From MH13 sp040219355 (lineage in GTDB: Bacteria > Pseudomonadota > Alphaproteobacteria > Rhizobiales > MH13), in NCBI GenBank assembly GCA_040219355.1, contig JAVJSN010000004.1:34813-98812 (forward strand): DNA of 64,000 bases, given 5' to 3'. Under the pieces are notes generated by a model, which worked only from the letters and a program-made list of their open reading frames with translations, had not been told where the DNA came from and made no database searches. The first letter of the stretch is position 1; each line of letters starts with the position of its first letter. The translations under genes were made by a program, and so were the position numbers. This document shows, one piece after another, positions 8,945-17,877 of this stretch.

Positions 8945-9682
8945 TTGACCTATTGCGTTGGCCTACTGGTCGAAGACGGCCTGGTGATGATTGCCGACTC
9001 CCGGACCAATGCCGGGCTCGACAACATTGCGACATTCCAAAAACTTTACCGGTTTGAACAGCCAGGAGAGCGTAGCATCTCCATCGCCACGTCAGGCAAT
9101 CTAGCGGTAAGCCAAGCGGTGATGTCGATCATGAGCGACGGGTTTGAAAACCCGCAAACCGGCATCTTGGAGACCATCTACGATCACCCCACCATGTTTC
9201 GTACCGCAAACTATATCGGCCGCGCGATTGGTGAAGTGATGCGCATGAACAATGGCGGATCGCAGGGCATGGGTATGGCCTTTGATGTGACCATGCTTGT
9301 CGGCGGCCAGGTGAAAGGCGGTCGGCTTCGCCTGTTTATGGTCTATTCGGCAGGCAATTTCATCGAGGCGACTGAAGACACGCCTTACCTGCAAATCGGT
9401 GAGCACAAATATGGCAAGCCGATTCTCGATCGCGCCATCACATTCAAGACCAACCTATCCGATGCAGTGAAAATTGGTTTGATCTCCATGGACTCCACCA
9501 TGCGCTCAAACTTAGGTGTTGGCATGCCCATCGACCTGTGGGCGATGCGTCGCGATGCTTTGGAAACCTCTTTGTCGACCCGCATCGAGCACGGTGAGCC
9601 CTATTTCCAGGACCTCCAAGAGCGATGGGCAACTGCCCTAAGGTCAGCGCATCAATCCATACCGGCCCCGCCCTATTTCTAA
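8945..9682 (+). CDS. Anbu, proteasome-like / HslV-like peptidase
   Basis: A 245-residue Ntn-hydrolase of the Anbu group, self-assembling relatives of proteasome beta subunits and HslV. Translation begins at a TTG (no in-frame ATG nearby) with AAGGA 9 nt upstream, giving Met-Thr-Tyr-Cys; removal of Met exposes Thr1 as nucleophile. Numbering from that Thr, Asp17 (IADSRTNAG) and Lys32 (FQKLYRF) fit the catalytic set Thr1/Asp17/Lys33 of the fold. The GxxxSG-like ISIATSGNLA follows. Anbu genes co-occur widely with COG2307, COG2308 and COG1305 genes, as here, and no dedicated ATPase partner is encoded beside it. Confidence 0.92.
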   Translation: MTYCVGLLVEDGLVMIADSRTNAGLDNIATFQKLYRFEQPGERSISIATSGNLAVSQAVMSIMSDGFENPQTGILETIYDHPTMFRTANYIGRAIGEVMRMNNGGSQGMGMAFDVTMLVGGQVKGGRLRLFMVYSAGNFIEATEDTPYLQIGEHKYGKPILDRAITFKTNLSDAVKIGLISMDSTMRSNLGVGMPIDLWAMRRDALETSLSTRIEHGEPYFQDLQERWATALRSAHQSIPAPPYF

Positions 9683-9705
9683 CATCTCGCGACACACGAG
9701 CTTAA

Positions 9706-11244
9706 TTAGACAACACTTTGTTCCGTATATAATTTTCTGAAAAATGACTCTGCGTCACTTTGAATGGCTGCGCGGCGCTCATCACTCGTTCGTTCTAGCG
9801 AACGATAGATCATACTCATGCGGGGATTGCCCTGGAGCTTGTCGGCATTGCGCATAACAAAGTCCCAATAAAGGAAGTTGAAGGGGCAAGCGTCTGGCCC
9901 GTTTTTGACCTTCACCTTGTAATGGCAGCCTTTGCAGTGATTGCTCATTTTGTCGATGTAAGCGCCCGAAGCCGCGTAGGGCTTAGAGGCCATGATTCCA
10001 CCATCAGCGTAAATGGCCATACCATGGGTGTTCGGCAGCTCCACCCACTCGTAGGCATCGGCGTAGACAACCATGTACCATTCATTGATGACATCCGGCG
10101 CGACGCCCGCCAGAAGCGCGAAGTTTCCTGTGATCATCAACCGCTGAATATGGTGGGCGTAGGCATGCTTTCTGGTGGTCGAAATCGCATCGGCCAGGCA
10201 CGCCATTTTGGTCTCACCCGTCCAATAAAAGTCGGGCAGTGGCCTGTCAGCCTCCAGTGCGTTGAGCGCCTTGTAATCCGGCATTTTCATCCAGTAGAGC
10301 CCGCGCACATATTCCCGCCAGCCCAAGATTTGCCGAATAAATCCCTCCACGGCGTTTAACGGCGCATCGCCCGCCTTGAAAGCCGTCTCTGCTGCATCGC
10401 AGGCCTCGCTAGCGAGCAACAGTCCAACGTTCATCGCCGCCGATATCGTGGAGTGAAATAAGAAAGCTTCCCCTTCTGCCAGCGCATCTTGATAATCGCC
10501 AAACTTCGGCAAACAGGTCGCGATGAAATGATCGAGCACGCGCAGCGCCTGATCACGGGTCACTGGCATACCAAAGGGTTCAAGGTCGCCAAAATTATCG
10601 GCAAACCGCTCTTTCACCAATGCCAAAACCTCTTGCGTGATGGCATCCGGTTCAAAACTCAACCGGTCAGGAACCAACACATCTTTGGGCAACTTTCGGC
10701 GGTTCTCCTTATCAAAATTCCATTGCCCGCCTTCTGGGACGTCCCCGTCCATTAGATAGCCGGTTTGGCGACGCATCTCACGATAGAAGAACTCCATGCG
10801 AAGCTGCATCTTACCGTCGGCCCAGCGCTCAAAGCGGCCAAGTGAGGAGAAAAACCGCGTGTCTTCGCGTACGAGGACCGGTACGTCCAAACTATCCTGC
10901 CAGCTGTGGATCATCTCCATCACGCGATATTCACCAGGCTCAGTGATGACGACACGATCAAGCGCGCCATCGCCCAACGCCCGTTCAAGCTCACCAGTAA
11001 GACTGCCGCTATTGTCCGCGTCATCCAGCTTCAGGTAGCGCACCGGCTTACCATCGGCCTCCAAAGCCTGCGCAAAGTGCCGCATGGCCGAGAAGATGAA
11101 CGCGAGTTTCTTCTTGTGGTGCGGCACATACTGCGCCTCATCCATCACCTCACACATCAGGATCGTATCGCCCTGCTGCCAGTCGGCAAGCGAGGAAAGG
11201 CTCATGGAAAGCTGGTCACCAAGCACGAGGCGGAGCGTTGGCAT
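9706..11244 (-). CDS. Fe-S cluster photolyase (prokaryotic (6-4) photolyase, FeS-BCP group)
   Basis: A 512-residue FAD photolyase of the FeS-BCP/CryPro group (PhrB and CryB type), enzymes that repair (6-4) photoproducts or act as light sensors. The N-terminal LRLVLGDQLS and MCEVMDEAQYVPHHKKK are signatures of this group (antenna domain). The C-terminal FAD domain contains the four Cys that hold the [4Fe-4S] cluster: one in KMACLADA, two in HCKGCHYKVK and one in DACPFNFLYW. It is transcribed away from the second photolyase/cryptochrome gene at 11344, with a 99-bp shared promoter gap. Confidence 0.93.
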   Translation of the reverse strand: MPTLRLVLGDQLSMSLSSLADWQQGDTILMCEVMDEAQYVPHHKKKLAFIFSAMRHFAQALEADGKPVRYLKLDDADNSGSLTGELERALGDGALDRVVITEPGEYRVMEMIHSWQDSLDVPVLVREDTRFFSSLGRFERWADGKMQLRMEFFYREMRRQTGYLMDGDVPEGGQWNFDKENRRKLPKDVLVPDRLSFEPDAITQEVLALVKERFADNFGDLEPFGMPVTRDQALRVLDHFIATCLPKFGDYQDALAEGEAFLFHSTISAAMNVGLLLASEACDAAETAFKAGDAPLNAVEGFIRQILGWREYVRGLYWMKMPDYKALNALEADRPLPDFYWTGETKMACLADAISTTRKHAYAHHIQRLMITGNFALLAGVAPDVINEWYMVVYADAYEWVELPNTHGMAIYADGGIMASKPYAASGAYIDKMSNHCKGCHYKVKVKNGPDACPFNFLYWDFVMRNADKLQGNPRMSMIYRSLERTSDERRAAIQSDAESFFRKLYTEQSVV

Positions 11245-11343
11245 AAAACACCTATCACTTGAGAGGAGAGCTGCGCTGGCAGGATGCGCGCAGTGTCTTA
11301 GATAGAGCTGTAACCTAGGGCATATGGAACCAGTTCAACCCCA

Positions 11344-12885
11344 ATGATCGAGCTTGTTTGGTTTAAACGCGACATGCGCGCCGCCGATCACGCACCACTG
11401 GCGTTGGCCGCGCAGAGCGGCCCCGTTCTGCCGCTGGCCGTGGTTGAATCAGATTATTGGAAATTGCCGGAAACCTCCTCACGTCATTATCTTTTTTGGG
11501 CTGAAAGCGTCGAAGACCTGCGCGAAACCGGCATCCCGCTTTGCGTGCGCGTCGGAAAAATTGTTGCTCATCTTCAGACAATCAAAAAAAGCCACGGCAT
11601 TCGCCATCTTTGGTCCCACGAAGAGACAGGCAATGCTTGGACATACCAGCGCGACAAGGCCGTAGCGCGCTGGTGCCGAGACAATGGCATAGGGTGGACG
11701 CAAATCCCGCAATTCGGCGTCGTGCGTGGCCCGGTCAATCGAGATCGATGGGCGCGGCAATGGGAAGCGTTTATGGCAGAGCCGATTGCCACGTTGCCCG
11801 ACACCATCGACTGCGTGGACGCCGCCAGTGATCCTATGCCGTCCACTGAGACTTTGGGGCTCACCGATGACCCCTGCCCGCAGCGCCAGCGCGGCGGTCG
11901 TGCAGCGGGACTGAAACTGCTCGATAGTTTTCTGACCTCAGGGCGCGCCCGCACCTATCAGCGTGCCATGTCCAGCCCGCTGAGCGCTGCCGAGGCGTGT
12001 TCCAGACTTTCTCCGCACCTTGCCTACGGGACGCTGTCGATGCGTGAGGTGGTGCAGCGCGCCTACCGCGATCTGAAAGTGCTAAAGACCTTACCGCCGG
12101 ATCATCAGCCGATCCCGCCACGCAGCTTGAAGGCCTTCATTGCGCGGCTGCATTGGCATTGCCATTTTATCCAAAAGCTTGAAAGCGAACCGGAAATGGA
12201 GTGGCGCGATCTGCATCCCGCATTTCGTGATGCCCGTACCCAAGGCGCCGGCGACCCGCTTTTCGAAGCCTGGGCCAACGGCAACACCGGGTTTCCGTTT
12301 GTGGATGCCTGCATGCGCTCGCTGATGACCACGGGGTGGATCAACTTTCGCATGCGCGCCATGCTGATGGCGTTTGCCAGCTATCACCTTTGGCTGGATT
12401 GGCGCGCCACGGGCACACGACTTGCCCAGCTTTTTACCGATTATGAGCCCGGCATTCACTGGCCCCAGGTGCAAATGCAGTCGGGTTCAACGGCGATCAA
12501 CACGCCGCGGCTCTACAATCCCGTCAAGCAGAGCCACGACCAAGATCCAGATGGAACCTTTATCAAACAATGGGTGCCTGAACTGGAGGGCCTGACAGGC
12601 CGTACCCTGCACGAACCTTGGACGCTGTCACCATTGGAAGCGCGCGAGCGGGGCTTTGTTCTGGATGAAACCTACCCCGCCCCCATCATCGACTATATTG
12701 CGGCAGCGCGCACAGCGCGCCAACGCCTCACCCGTATCCGTGCCAGCGATGGGTATTACGATCATCAACGCGCCATTTATCGCAAACACGGATCGCGCAA
12801 ATCCTCCCGCCACACGCCGCAACAAGGGCGCGCCTGGGTTAAGAAGACGCCGGCCAGTGCCGATCAATTGGACCTGGATTTTTAG
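11344..12885 (+). CDS. Photolyase/cryptochrome family flavoprotein
   Basis: A 513-residue member of the classical photolyase/cryptochrome superfamily: Rossmann-like antenna domain (residues 1-~170, start MIELVWFKRDMRAADH) and an FAD-binding helical domain (~260-450) with WANGNTGFPFVDACMR, TGWINFRMRAMLMAF and the WPQVQMQSGSTAINTPR flavin-pocket motif. The subgroup is the cryptochrome-like one that is usually followed by a DUF2256 gene, and DUF2256 does follow after 2 bp. Whether it repairs cyclobutane dimers or signals cannot be told from sequence. Low divergence in composition from neighbours gives no sign of recent transfer. Confidence 0.9.
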   Translation: MIELVWFKRDMRAADHAPLALAAQSGPVLPLAVVESDYWKLPETSSRHYLFWAESVEDLRETGIPLCVRVGKIVAHLQTIKKSHGIRHLWSHEETGNAWTYQRDKAVARWCRDNGIGWTQIPQFGVVRGPVNRDRWARQWEAFMAEPIATLPDTIDCVDAASDPMPSTETLGLTDDPCPQRQRGGRAAGLKLLDSFLTSGRARTYQRAMSSPLSAAEACSRLSPHLAYGTLSMREVVQRAYRDLKVLKTLPPDHQPIPPRSLKAFIARLHWHCHFIQKLESEPEMEWRDLHPAFRDARTQGAGDPLFEAWANGNTGFPFVDACMRSLMTTGWINFRMRAMLMAFASYHLWLDWRATGTRLAQLFTDYEPGIHWPQVQMQSGSTAINTPRLYNPVKQSHDQDPDGTFIKQWVPELEGLTGRTLHEPWTLSPLEARERGFVLDETYPAPIIDYIAAARTARQRLTRIRASDGYYDHQRAIYRKHGSRKSSRHTPQQGRAWVKKTPASADQLDLDF

Positions 12886-12887
12886 CC

Positions 12888-13067
12888 ATGGCCAAAATGC
12901 GCAAAAAGGCTGACCTGCCCACCAAAACCTGCCCAGTCTGCCAAAAACCTTTTGCATGGCGCAAAAAATGGGATCGCGACTGGGACAACGTGATCTACTG
13001 CTCCAAGCGTTGCCGCACAGCTGCCAAGAGCGAGGTATCACCGCACATTGCACGCATTTCTGGTTGA
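12888..13067 (+). CDS. DUF2256 small zinc-ribbon-like protein
   Basis: A 59-residue protein. It starts at an ATG two bases after the stop of the photolyase/cryptochrome gene, so it is translationally coupled. Four Cys are arranged as two pairs, TCPVCQKPF and YCSKRC, about 20 residues apart with a basic WRKKWDRDWD between them, the pattern of the DUF2256 family. DUF2256 proteins are found next to photolyases or cryptochromes in many bacteria; no function is established. A small metal-binding partner or folding factor is a reasonable guess from context only. Confidence 0.9.
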   Translation: MAKMRKKADLPTKTCPVCQKPFAWRKKWDRDWDNVIYCSKRCRTAAKSEVSPHIARISG

Positions 13068-13159
13068 GCATGCAAACGCATGCAACCATTTTTAGATTTT
13101 CTCAATTCTCAAGAAGTACACTTGGTTCTTCGTCGCCGTGCATGGCAGGAGAAGAGCGT

Positions 13160-13651
13160 ATGTATCTGTTTCGCCTCACTTATTACAGCCGAAACGCCAT
13201 AAAGGACCTTGGCTTGCCGGTTGGCGCTGAAGTGAAAAAGATCATGCAACAGTCCAGCGTGAACAATCCGGCTGCTGGAATCACGGGCGCCCTGGTTTTT
13301 AACGACCACTATTTCGCACAAGTGCTTGAAGGTGATCGTAAAGCGGTAACGCAGGCCTTTTGTAAAATTGTCGGTGACGAGCGCCACTCTGAAATCGTCA
13401 TTCTTGAGGCAAAACCGGTCAGCGACCGTTTATTTGATGGCTGGGCGATGGCCTATGCGGGCCATTCACCAGAGATCGATAGATTGTACTTGAAATATGG
13501 CACAGCCATCGGCTTCGCACCGGCGAAGATGACGGCCGATGCTTTTGTCGGTTTGGTCAACGAGCTGGTGGATTCTGGATCACGCATCGCAAAAACCCCG
13601 TTGGTCGAAGATATCGATCAACCAGCGGCACCTTTGGCGAAAAGCGCTTAG
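13160..13651 (+). CDS. BLUF-domain blue-light sensor
   Basis: A 163-residue protein with a BLUF domain (residues ~1-95), which binds FAD and senses blue light. Key positions are present: Tyr8/Tyr9 (FRLTYYS), Asn35/36 (SVNNPAAGITG) and Gln54 (FAQVLEG), the Tyr-Gln-flavin hydrogen-bond switch. The C-terminal ~65 residues have no known output domain, so it is a short BLUF protein likely acting through a partner. The start is set by AGGAGAAG at 13147-13154; the frame is open upstream to 12956, but no ribosome site supports those starts. It completes a light-related block with two photolyase-type genes. Confidence 0.92.
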   Translation: MYLFRLTYYSRNAIKDLGLPVGAEVKKIMQQSSVNNPAAGITGALVFNDHYFAQVLEGDRKAVTQAFCKIVGDERHSEIVILEAKPVSDRLFDGWAMAYAGHSPEIDRLYLKYGTAIGFAPAKMTADAFVGLVNELVDSGSRIAKTPLVEDIDQPAAPLAKSA

Positions 13652-13887
13652 CGCTGTTTCAGGACGGCGCTCTCATGCCCAGATCTGGGCGCCCCACCTA
13701 TTTTCTTCACACGACATCAACATAGCATAACCGACACATGACGCGCGCTCTTGCGGCATCACGACACTGCAACAGCGCGTGAGGTGGGGTTTCAACGTAT
13801 CGCGGCTTGCGCCATATCAGGGTCAGCGTTGGGCCTTGCTCGTTACTGATAAGGTTCGACACAACGTACCATAAGGCTGAAGACCGT
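13652..13887. other. Intergenic region dense in palindromes
   Basis: The gap between the BLUF gene and ccdA contains a stem over the BLUF stop (AGCGC/GCGCT, 13643-13655), a perfect 12-bp palindrome CCCAGATCTGGG (13678-13689), and an 8-bp repeat pair CCCCACCT (13692-13699) / AGGTGGGG (13782-13789) that encloses a further imperfect hairpin (13741-13780). There is no T-run. It could be a terminator-like 3' structure or a small RNA. Confidence 0.35.
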
Positions 13888-14625
13888 ATGATCGGCGAAC
13901 TGACATTTGCAGCTGTTTTCCTCGCGGGGGTGATCTCCTTCCTCTCCCCGTGTGTCCTGCCGCTCGTGCCAGCCTATCTCACCTATATGACCGGAGCCTC
14001 GCTGGAAGAGCTGGCCGACGAAGAACGCAGCGCCAAGCTTTCGAGATTTCTACTAATCCAGGCGGCCGCCTTTGTTGTCGGCATCGCGCTGGTGTTTGTG
14101 CTGCTTGGTGCTACGGCGACGCAGATTAGCCTTTTGCTGAGACAATATTCGGCTGTTTTATCGATTATCGCCGGCATCGCCATCATCATCATGGGTCTTC
14201 ATTTCCTAGGGGTTTTTCGCTGGTCGCTGCTTTATCGCCAAGCCAAGATGGAAGGGCCGAAATCGACCTCAGGGCTCGGCGGCGCTTTGGCGATGGGTCT
14301 CGCCTTCGGCTTTGCCTGGACACCCTGCATCGGACCTATTTTGGGAGCGGTGCTGGCTGTCGCGGCGAGCCGAGAAACAGTCGGCCAAGGTGCTGGCCTG
14401 CTCCTGGTCTATGCCCTCGGCATGGGCGTGCCGTTCATTCTGGCAGCACTCGCTGTTGGCCCGTTCACACGTTTTCTGGGCAAGTTTCGCCATCACATGC
14501 AAACCATCGAGCGGGCAACCGGTGCCCTATTGGTCGCGACCGGCATGGCTTTCTTGCTTGGCTGGCATACGATTTTGGCCAACTGGATGCTGGACCGCTT
14601 TCCTGGCCTGGTTGCGCTCACCTGA
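13888..14625 (+). CDS. ccdA: Cytochrome c biogenesis protein CcdA
   Basis: A 245-residue inner-membrane thiol-disulfide transporter of the short CcdA type, with about six membrane segments. It passes reducing equivalents from cytoplasmic thioredoxin to periplasmic partners such as the CcmG/ResA apocytochrome pathway. The paired active-site Cys are in the family motifs FLSPCVLPLVPAY (first segment) and AWTPCIGPILG (fourth). The frame is open further upstream to 13807, but MIGELTFAAVFLAG is the normal CcdA start. Its 3' end overlaps the convergent binding-protein gene by 8 bp. Confidence 0.94.
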   Translation: MIGELTFAAVFLAGVISFLSPCVLPLVPAYLTYMTGASLEELADEERSAKLSRFLLIQAAAFVVGIALVFVLLGATATQISLLLRQYSAVLSIIAGIAIIIMGLHFLGVFRWSLLYRQAKMEGPKSTSGLGGALAMGLAFGFAWTPCIGPILGAVLAVAASRETVGQGAGLLLVYALGMGVPFILAALAVGPFTRFLGKFRHHMQTIERATGALLVATGMAFLLGWHTILANWMLDRFPGLVALT

Positions 14626-15757
14626 TAGAGGGCGACTCGCCTTCAGGCAGAGTGCCGTCAAAAGGCCAGATGAGGTCATTACGCCACTGCCAAAGCTGGA
14701 ACGACGGCACATTGGCATCGCCAAGCGCATCAAAGCGGATCGGACCGAGAACTGTCTGGAATGGCTCTCCATCGCCTTCGACGAGCCGCAGCGCGACTTG
14801 CGCGGCGGCCATGGAAGGCAAGATAAGCCCAGCCATTGATCCCAGATCGTCGCCCTCCAGCGCTGCCAAAGTCTCTTCATCCACCAAGGAGCGCCACGGT
14901 GTCGGTCGGGCAAAAACCACACCTTCCACGCCATCAGCAGCCATCAGGCGAAACTCCGACGTCATAACGCTGTCGCCTGCCAGCACCGGCATATCCGGCA
15001 AGCGCTGGTTGAGCGCATCGGCAAGCAAAGCGCTGTCGGCCTGGCCCGCAAGCAGGATCACAAGGCCTGCGCCTTCTGCTTGCACCAACGAGACAAGCTC
15101 TGCCAGATCATCGTCCGGCGCAAACGCTTGATAGAGCGCCAGCGTCACACCCTGGTCTCTGAGCGCCTCTTCCACGCCCTCCGCCAAGGTTCGCCCGTAA
15201 TTGCCATCAGTGTAAAACAGCACCAGCGGGCGATTGCGCGCCGGTCCACCGATCAAGCCATCAAGCGAACCGTCGAGAATAGCATCGGCAAGATAACGCG
15301 CCTGATCATCATCACGACCGCTTAGGCGATACACCGGCCCATCAGCTTCATCGGTGAAACTTTGGTAGCGCACACCGCCGGAAACGAAAGGTATATCGGC
15401 AAACGCAAACACGTTGCGCGCTGAGACGGCAGGGCGCCAACACACACCGCCCACCACCACATCCACCTGCGCACCGACCAGCTGGTTGGCGGCATCGCGC
15501 CCCCGCTCCTCATCACACCCATCGTCAACTGCCGTAACAGTGATGTGCGATGCGTCCGGAAGGCCGTCCAGAGCCAATTGCACGCCCTGCTCCACTTGGC
15601 GGCCCAGAACTTCAAACGGGCCAGACAGCGGCGCAAGAACGCCGATATGCAGCGCATCTGGCTCGCCAGTCTGATCCTGAGCACTGGACGGCACTGCGAA
15701 GAACCAAGCTAAGGAAAGAAAGGCCGTTCCGAGCAACAGAGGCTTTACTTCGCGCAT
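14618..15757 (-). CDS. Periplasmic ligand-binding protein (Leu/Ile/Val-binding type)
   Basis: A 379-residue protein with a signal peptide (basic MREVKPLLLG, hydrophobic core, cleavage near VPSSAQ) and a type I periplasmic binding fold beginning HIGVLAPLSGPFEVLGRQVE, typical of branched-chain amino acid ABC binding proteins. No permease or ATPase gene is adjacent, so it is an orphan; in several alphaproteobacteria such orphans serve alcohol oxidation or cytochrome c related systems, and ccdA is the convergent neighbour here. The ATG at 15757 has AAGGGA upstream; a GTG at 15787 without such a site is less likely. The ligand is unknown. Confidence 0.82.
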   Translation of the reverse strand: MREVKPLLLGTAFLSLAWFFAVPSSAQDQTGEPDALHIGVLAPLSGPFEVLGRQVEQGVQLALDGLPDASHITVTAVDDGCDEERGRDAANQLVGAQVDVVVGGVCWRPAVSARNVFAFADIPFVSGGVRYQSFTDEADGPVYRLSGRDDDQARYLADAILDGSLDGLIGGPARNRPLVLFYTDGNYGRTLAEGVEEALRDQGVTLALYQAFAPDDDLAELVSLVQAEGAGLVILLAGQADSALLADALNQRLPDMPVLAGDSVMTSEFRLMAADGVEGVVFARPTPWRSLVDEETLAALEGDDLGSMAGLILPSMAAAQVALRLVEGDGEPFQTVLGPIRFDALGDANVPSFQLWQWRNDLIWPFDGTLPEGESPSIR

Positions 15758-15874
15758 GGAATCCCTTGGGTTAAATGCAGACGTCACCGATTTAGACCTG
15801 CAAGCGTTCCGGCCCGCAAGGGCCTACTGCTCGTGCCACACCACCAACGTGCCACAGAACAAGGAAAAAATGCC

Positions 15875-16858
15875 ATGTGGCATAGGGGAATGACAAACGG
15901 CCCGACTGATATCGCAGGCCTACGCGTTGGCCATGCCAGCGACGAAAACGCCAAAACGGGCACCAGCGTGGTGGTGTTTGACACGCCTGCGACGGCAAGT
16001 GTGTGCGTTCTTGGGCAGGCGCCTGGCACCCGTGAGACGGAGCTTCTGGATCCAAGCCGCACAGTTGGGCAGATTGATGCGCTGGTATTGTCAGGCGGTT
16101 CAGCGTTTGGGTTGGCGGCGGCAGAACCCGTGATGGCAGAGCTTGCCAAAGCAGGGCGGGGCTTCCAGGCAGGATCCTCCCACGTGCCGATTGTGCCGGC
16201 GGCCATTCTGTTCGATTTGGCTAACAACGGCGAAAAGCCTGATGATCTCCAGGCACTTTATCGTGAACTGGGCAGCATAGCGTTCAAAACGGCCGATGCA
16301 GACTCGCAAACAGGGTCCATCGGCGCTGGCACCGGTGCTACCACTGGCGCGGGCAAAGGTGGACTGGGTTCAGCATCCAGCGTGTTTGGCAATGATGCCC
16401 CAGAACCCTTGCGCGGGCGCGCAGTCACCGCTCTCGTCGCGGTGAATGCCATCGGCAGCCCCTTTTTTGGCGATGGCCCGCACTTTCGCGCCGCGCCCTT
16501 CGAACTGGATGGTGAGTTTGGTGGGCTGAGCATGCCGGCAATGTGCCAAGACGCATCGCCGCGCATGAAAACCTTGGCAAAACCTGGTCAAAACACGACC
16601 ATCGGCGCGGTTATCACCAACATTGCTCTTACCAAGCGCGCTTGCCACAGCCTGGCCATCGCGGGGCAAGACGGCATCGCCAACGCCATCTATCCAGCCC
16701 ATACCAGCCTCGATGGCGATTTGGTCTTCAGCGCCTCCGTTGGTGAAGACCCTGCTGTGGAAGAGCCGGCTCTGCTGGCACTTATCCAGGCCTGCGCCAC
16801 CGCGACCATGGCGCGCGCCATTGCGCGCGGGGTTTACGCTGCCACGCAGGCTTCCTAA
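15875..16858 (+). CDS. P1 family peptidase (DmpA/NylC type, family S58)
   Basis: A 327-residue Ntn-like hydrolase precursor related to L-aminopeptidase DmpA and 6-aminohexanoate-oligomer hydrolase NylC. The family cleaves itself; in NylC the cut is between Asn and Thr, and the new N-terminal Thr is the nucleophile. The matching site here is QNTTIGAVITN in the C-terminal third. Other family motifs are DIAGLRVGHA at the start, VLSGGSAFGLAAAEPV and GAGTGATTGAG. Start choice: the ATG at 15875 has AAGGA 9 nt upstream, while the ATG at 15890 has its AGGGG too close. Natural substrates are probably small peptides with D- or beta-amino acids, but this is only family inference. Confidence 0.88.
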   Translation: MWHRGMTNGPTDIAGLRVGHASDENAKTGTSVVVFDTPATASVCVLGQAPGTRETELLDPSRTVGQIDALVLSGGSAFGLAAAEPVMAELAKAGRGFQAGSSHVPIVPAAILFDLANNGEKPDDLQALYRELGSIAFKTADADSQTGSIGAGTGATTGAGKGGLGSASSVFGNDAPEPLRGRAVTALVAVNAIGSPFFGDGPHFRAAPFELDGEFGGLSMPAMCQDASPRMKTLAKPGQNTTIGAVITNIALTKRACHSLAIAGQDGIANAIYPAHTSLDGDLVFSASVGEDPAVEEPALLALIQACATATMARAIARGVYAATQAS

Positions 16859-16917
16859 GCATTCCCCTCCCAAACACGCCCTTTTCAACGGTGACAAAAC
16901 GGGCGTAAAGCGCGCCT

Positions 16918-17877
16918 ATGCATGTTCTCTTCGCTCCGCTGACTTTTTTGGGCCGTCACGGCACGCTCGCCATCGCGCTTAGCCTGCTGGTGGGCACGGC
17001 CCTGCCGTTTTTATCAGCGACCATGAGGCCTTTTCTGGATGAGGCAATTCTGGCGCTGCTCACGCTGGCGTTTCTGCGCATCGGGTTTCGCGCGGTGGGC
17101 CGCGAGTTCAAATCACCCCTGCCGGTCATTGTCGCCACCATGATCGCAATGCTGGTGATGCCTGCCTTGGCGTTCTGGATCGCGCAGGCTGTCGGGTTTG
17201 ATCAGTCATACCCTGGGCTTTATTTGGCGCTGTTCATCGCGCTGGCTGTTCCGCCAATCACAGCAGTGCCCGTTTTTGCCAGCCTTCTTCGCTTGCCTGG
17301 AGCGATAGCGCTGGCGTTTCTCATTCTCTGCATGGCCGCAACACCGTTTGTCGCAACGCTCCATGCGCGCCTTTTCTTCTCCGCCGAGGCCCTGCCCTTT
17401 GATGGCATGACGATTGGGTTACGCCTGGCCGGTTTTATGGCCGGCGCGATCATACTCGCCACCATTATTAAGCGGCTCATCGGGCAAGCAAGATTGGAGC
17501 GCAATCAAACGACCCTTGATGGCATCAACGTGCTGGTCATGCTGGTGTTTGCCATTGCCGTCATGGATGGTTTTGGACCCGCCATTCTTGCCTCGCCAGG
17601 CTTGGTTGCAAGCCTTTTTGTGGCGACCTTCGCGCTTGCCAGCGCGCAAATGGCCGTGATGCGTGCCGCCCTGTTTTTTCTGCCCGCTGAACAAGCCATG
17701 TCCATCGCGTTTGCAACCGGCTTGCGCAATATGGGGTTGATGGTGGCAGCCTTCGGATTGGCGATACCTGAAACCACCTGGCTGTGGTTTGCCGTGGGCC
17801 AATTCCCGATTTATTTCATGCCCTGGTTCATCGAGCTTGCCCGCCGCCGACGCCGATCCACACAGCTTAGCCCTTAG
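16918..17877 (+). CDS. Bile acid:sodium symporter (BASS)-like membrane protein
   Basis: A 319-residue membrane protein with about nine to ten hydrophobic segments. The motif AFATGLRNMGLMVAAF near residue 265 resembles the conserved ETGxQNxxLA crossover motif of the BASS/ACR3 family, and PPITAVPVFASLLRLPGA matches the first crossover region. Family members transport organic anions, arsenite or keto acids with Na+ or H+. There are no arsenic-resistance genes beside it, so the substrate is open. It ends in a very basic tail RRRRRS. The TAG stop is within the left arm of the inverted repeat at 17876. Confidence 0.75.
   Translation: MHVLFAPLTFLGRHGTLAIALSLLVGTALPFLSATMRPFLDEAILALLTLAFLRIGFRAVGREFKSPLPVIVATMIAMLVMPALAFWIAQAVGFDQSYPGLYLALFIALAVPPITAVPVFASLLRLPGAIALAFLILCMAATPFVATLHARLFFSAEALPFDGMTIGLRLAGFMAGAIILATIIKRLIGQARLERNQTTLDGINVLVMLVFAIAVMDGFGPAILASPGLVASLFVATFALASAQMAVMRAALFFLPAEQAMSIAFATGLRNMGLMVAAFGLAIPETTWLWFAVGQFPIYFMPWFIELARRRRRSTQLSP

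Noticed and set aside
9786..9805. TCGTTCG/CGAACGA inverted repeat resembling the tRNA-Leu hairpin core
   Set aside because: It lies in the coding sequence of the Fe-S photolyase; the resemblance is short enough to be chance.
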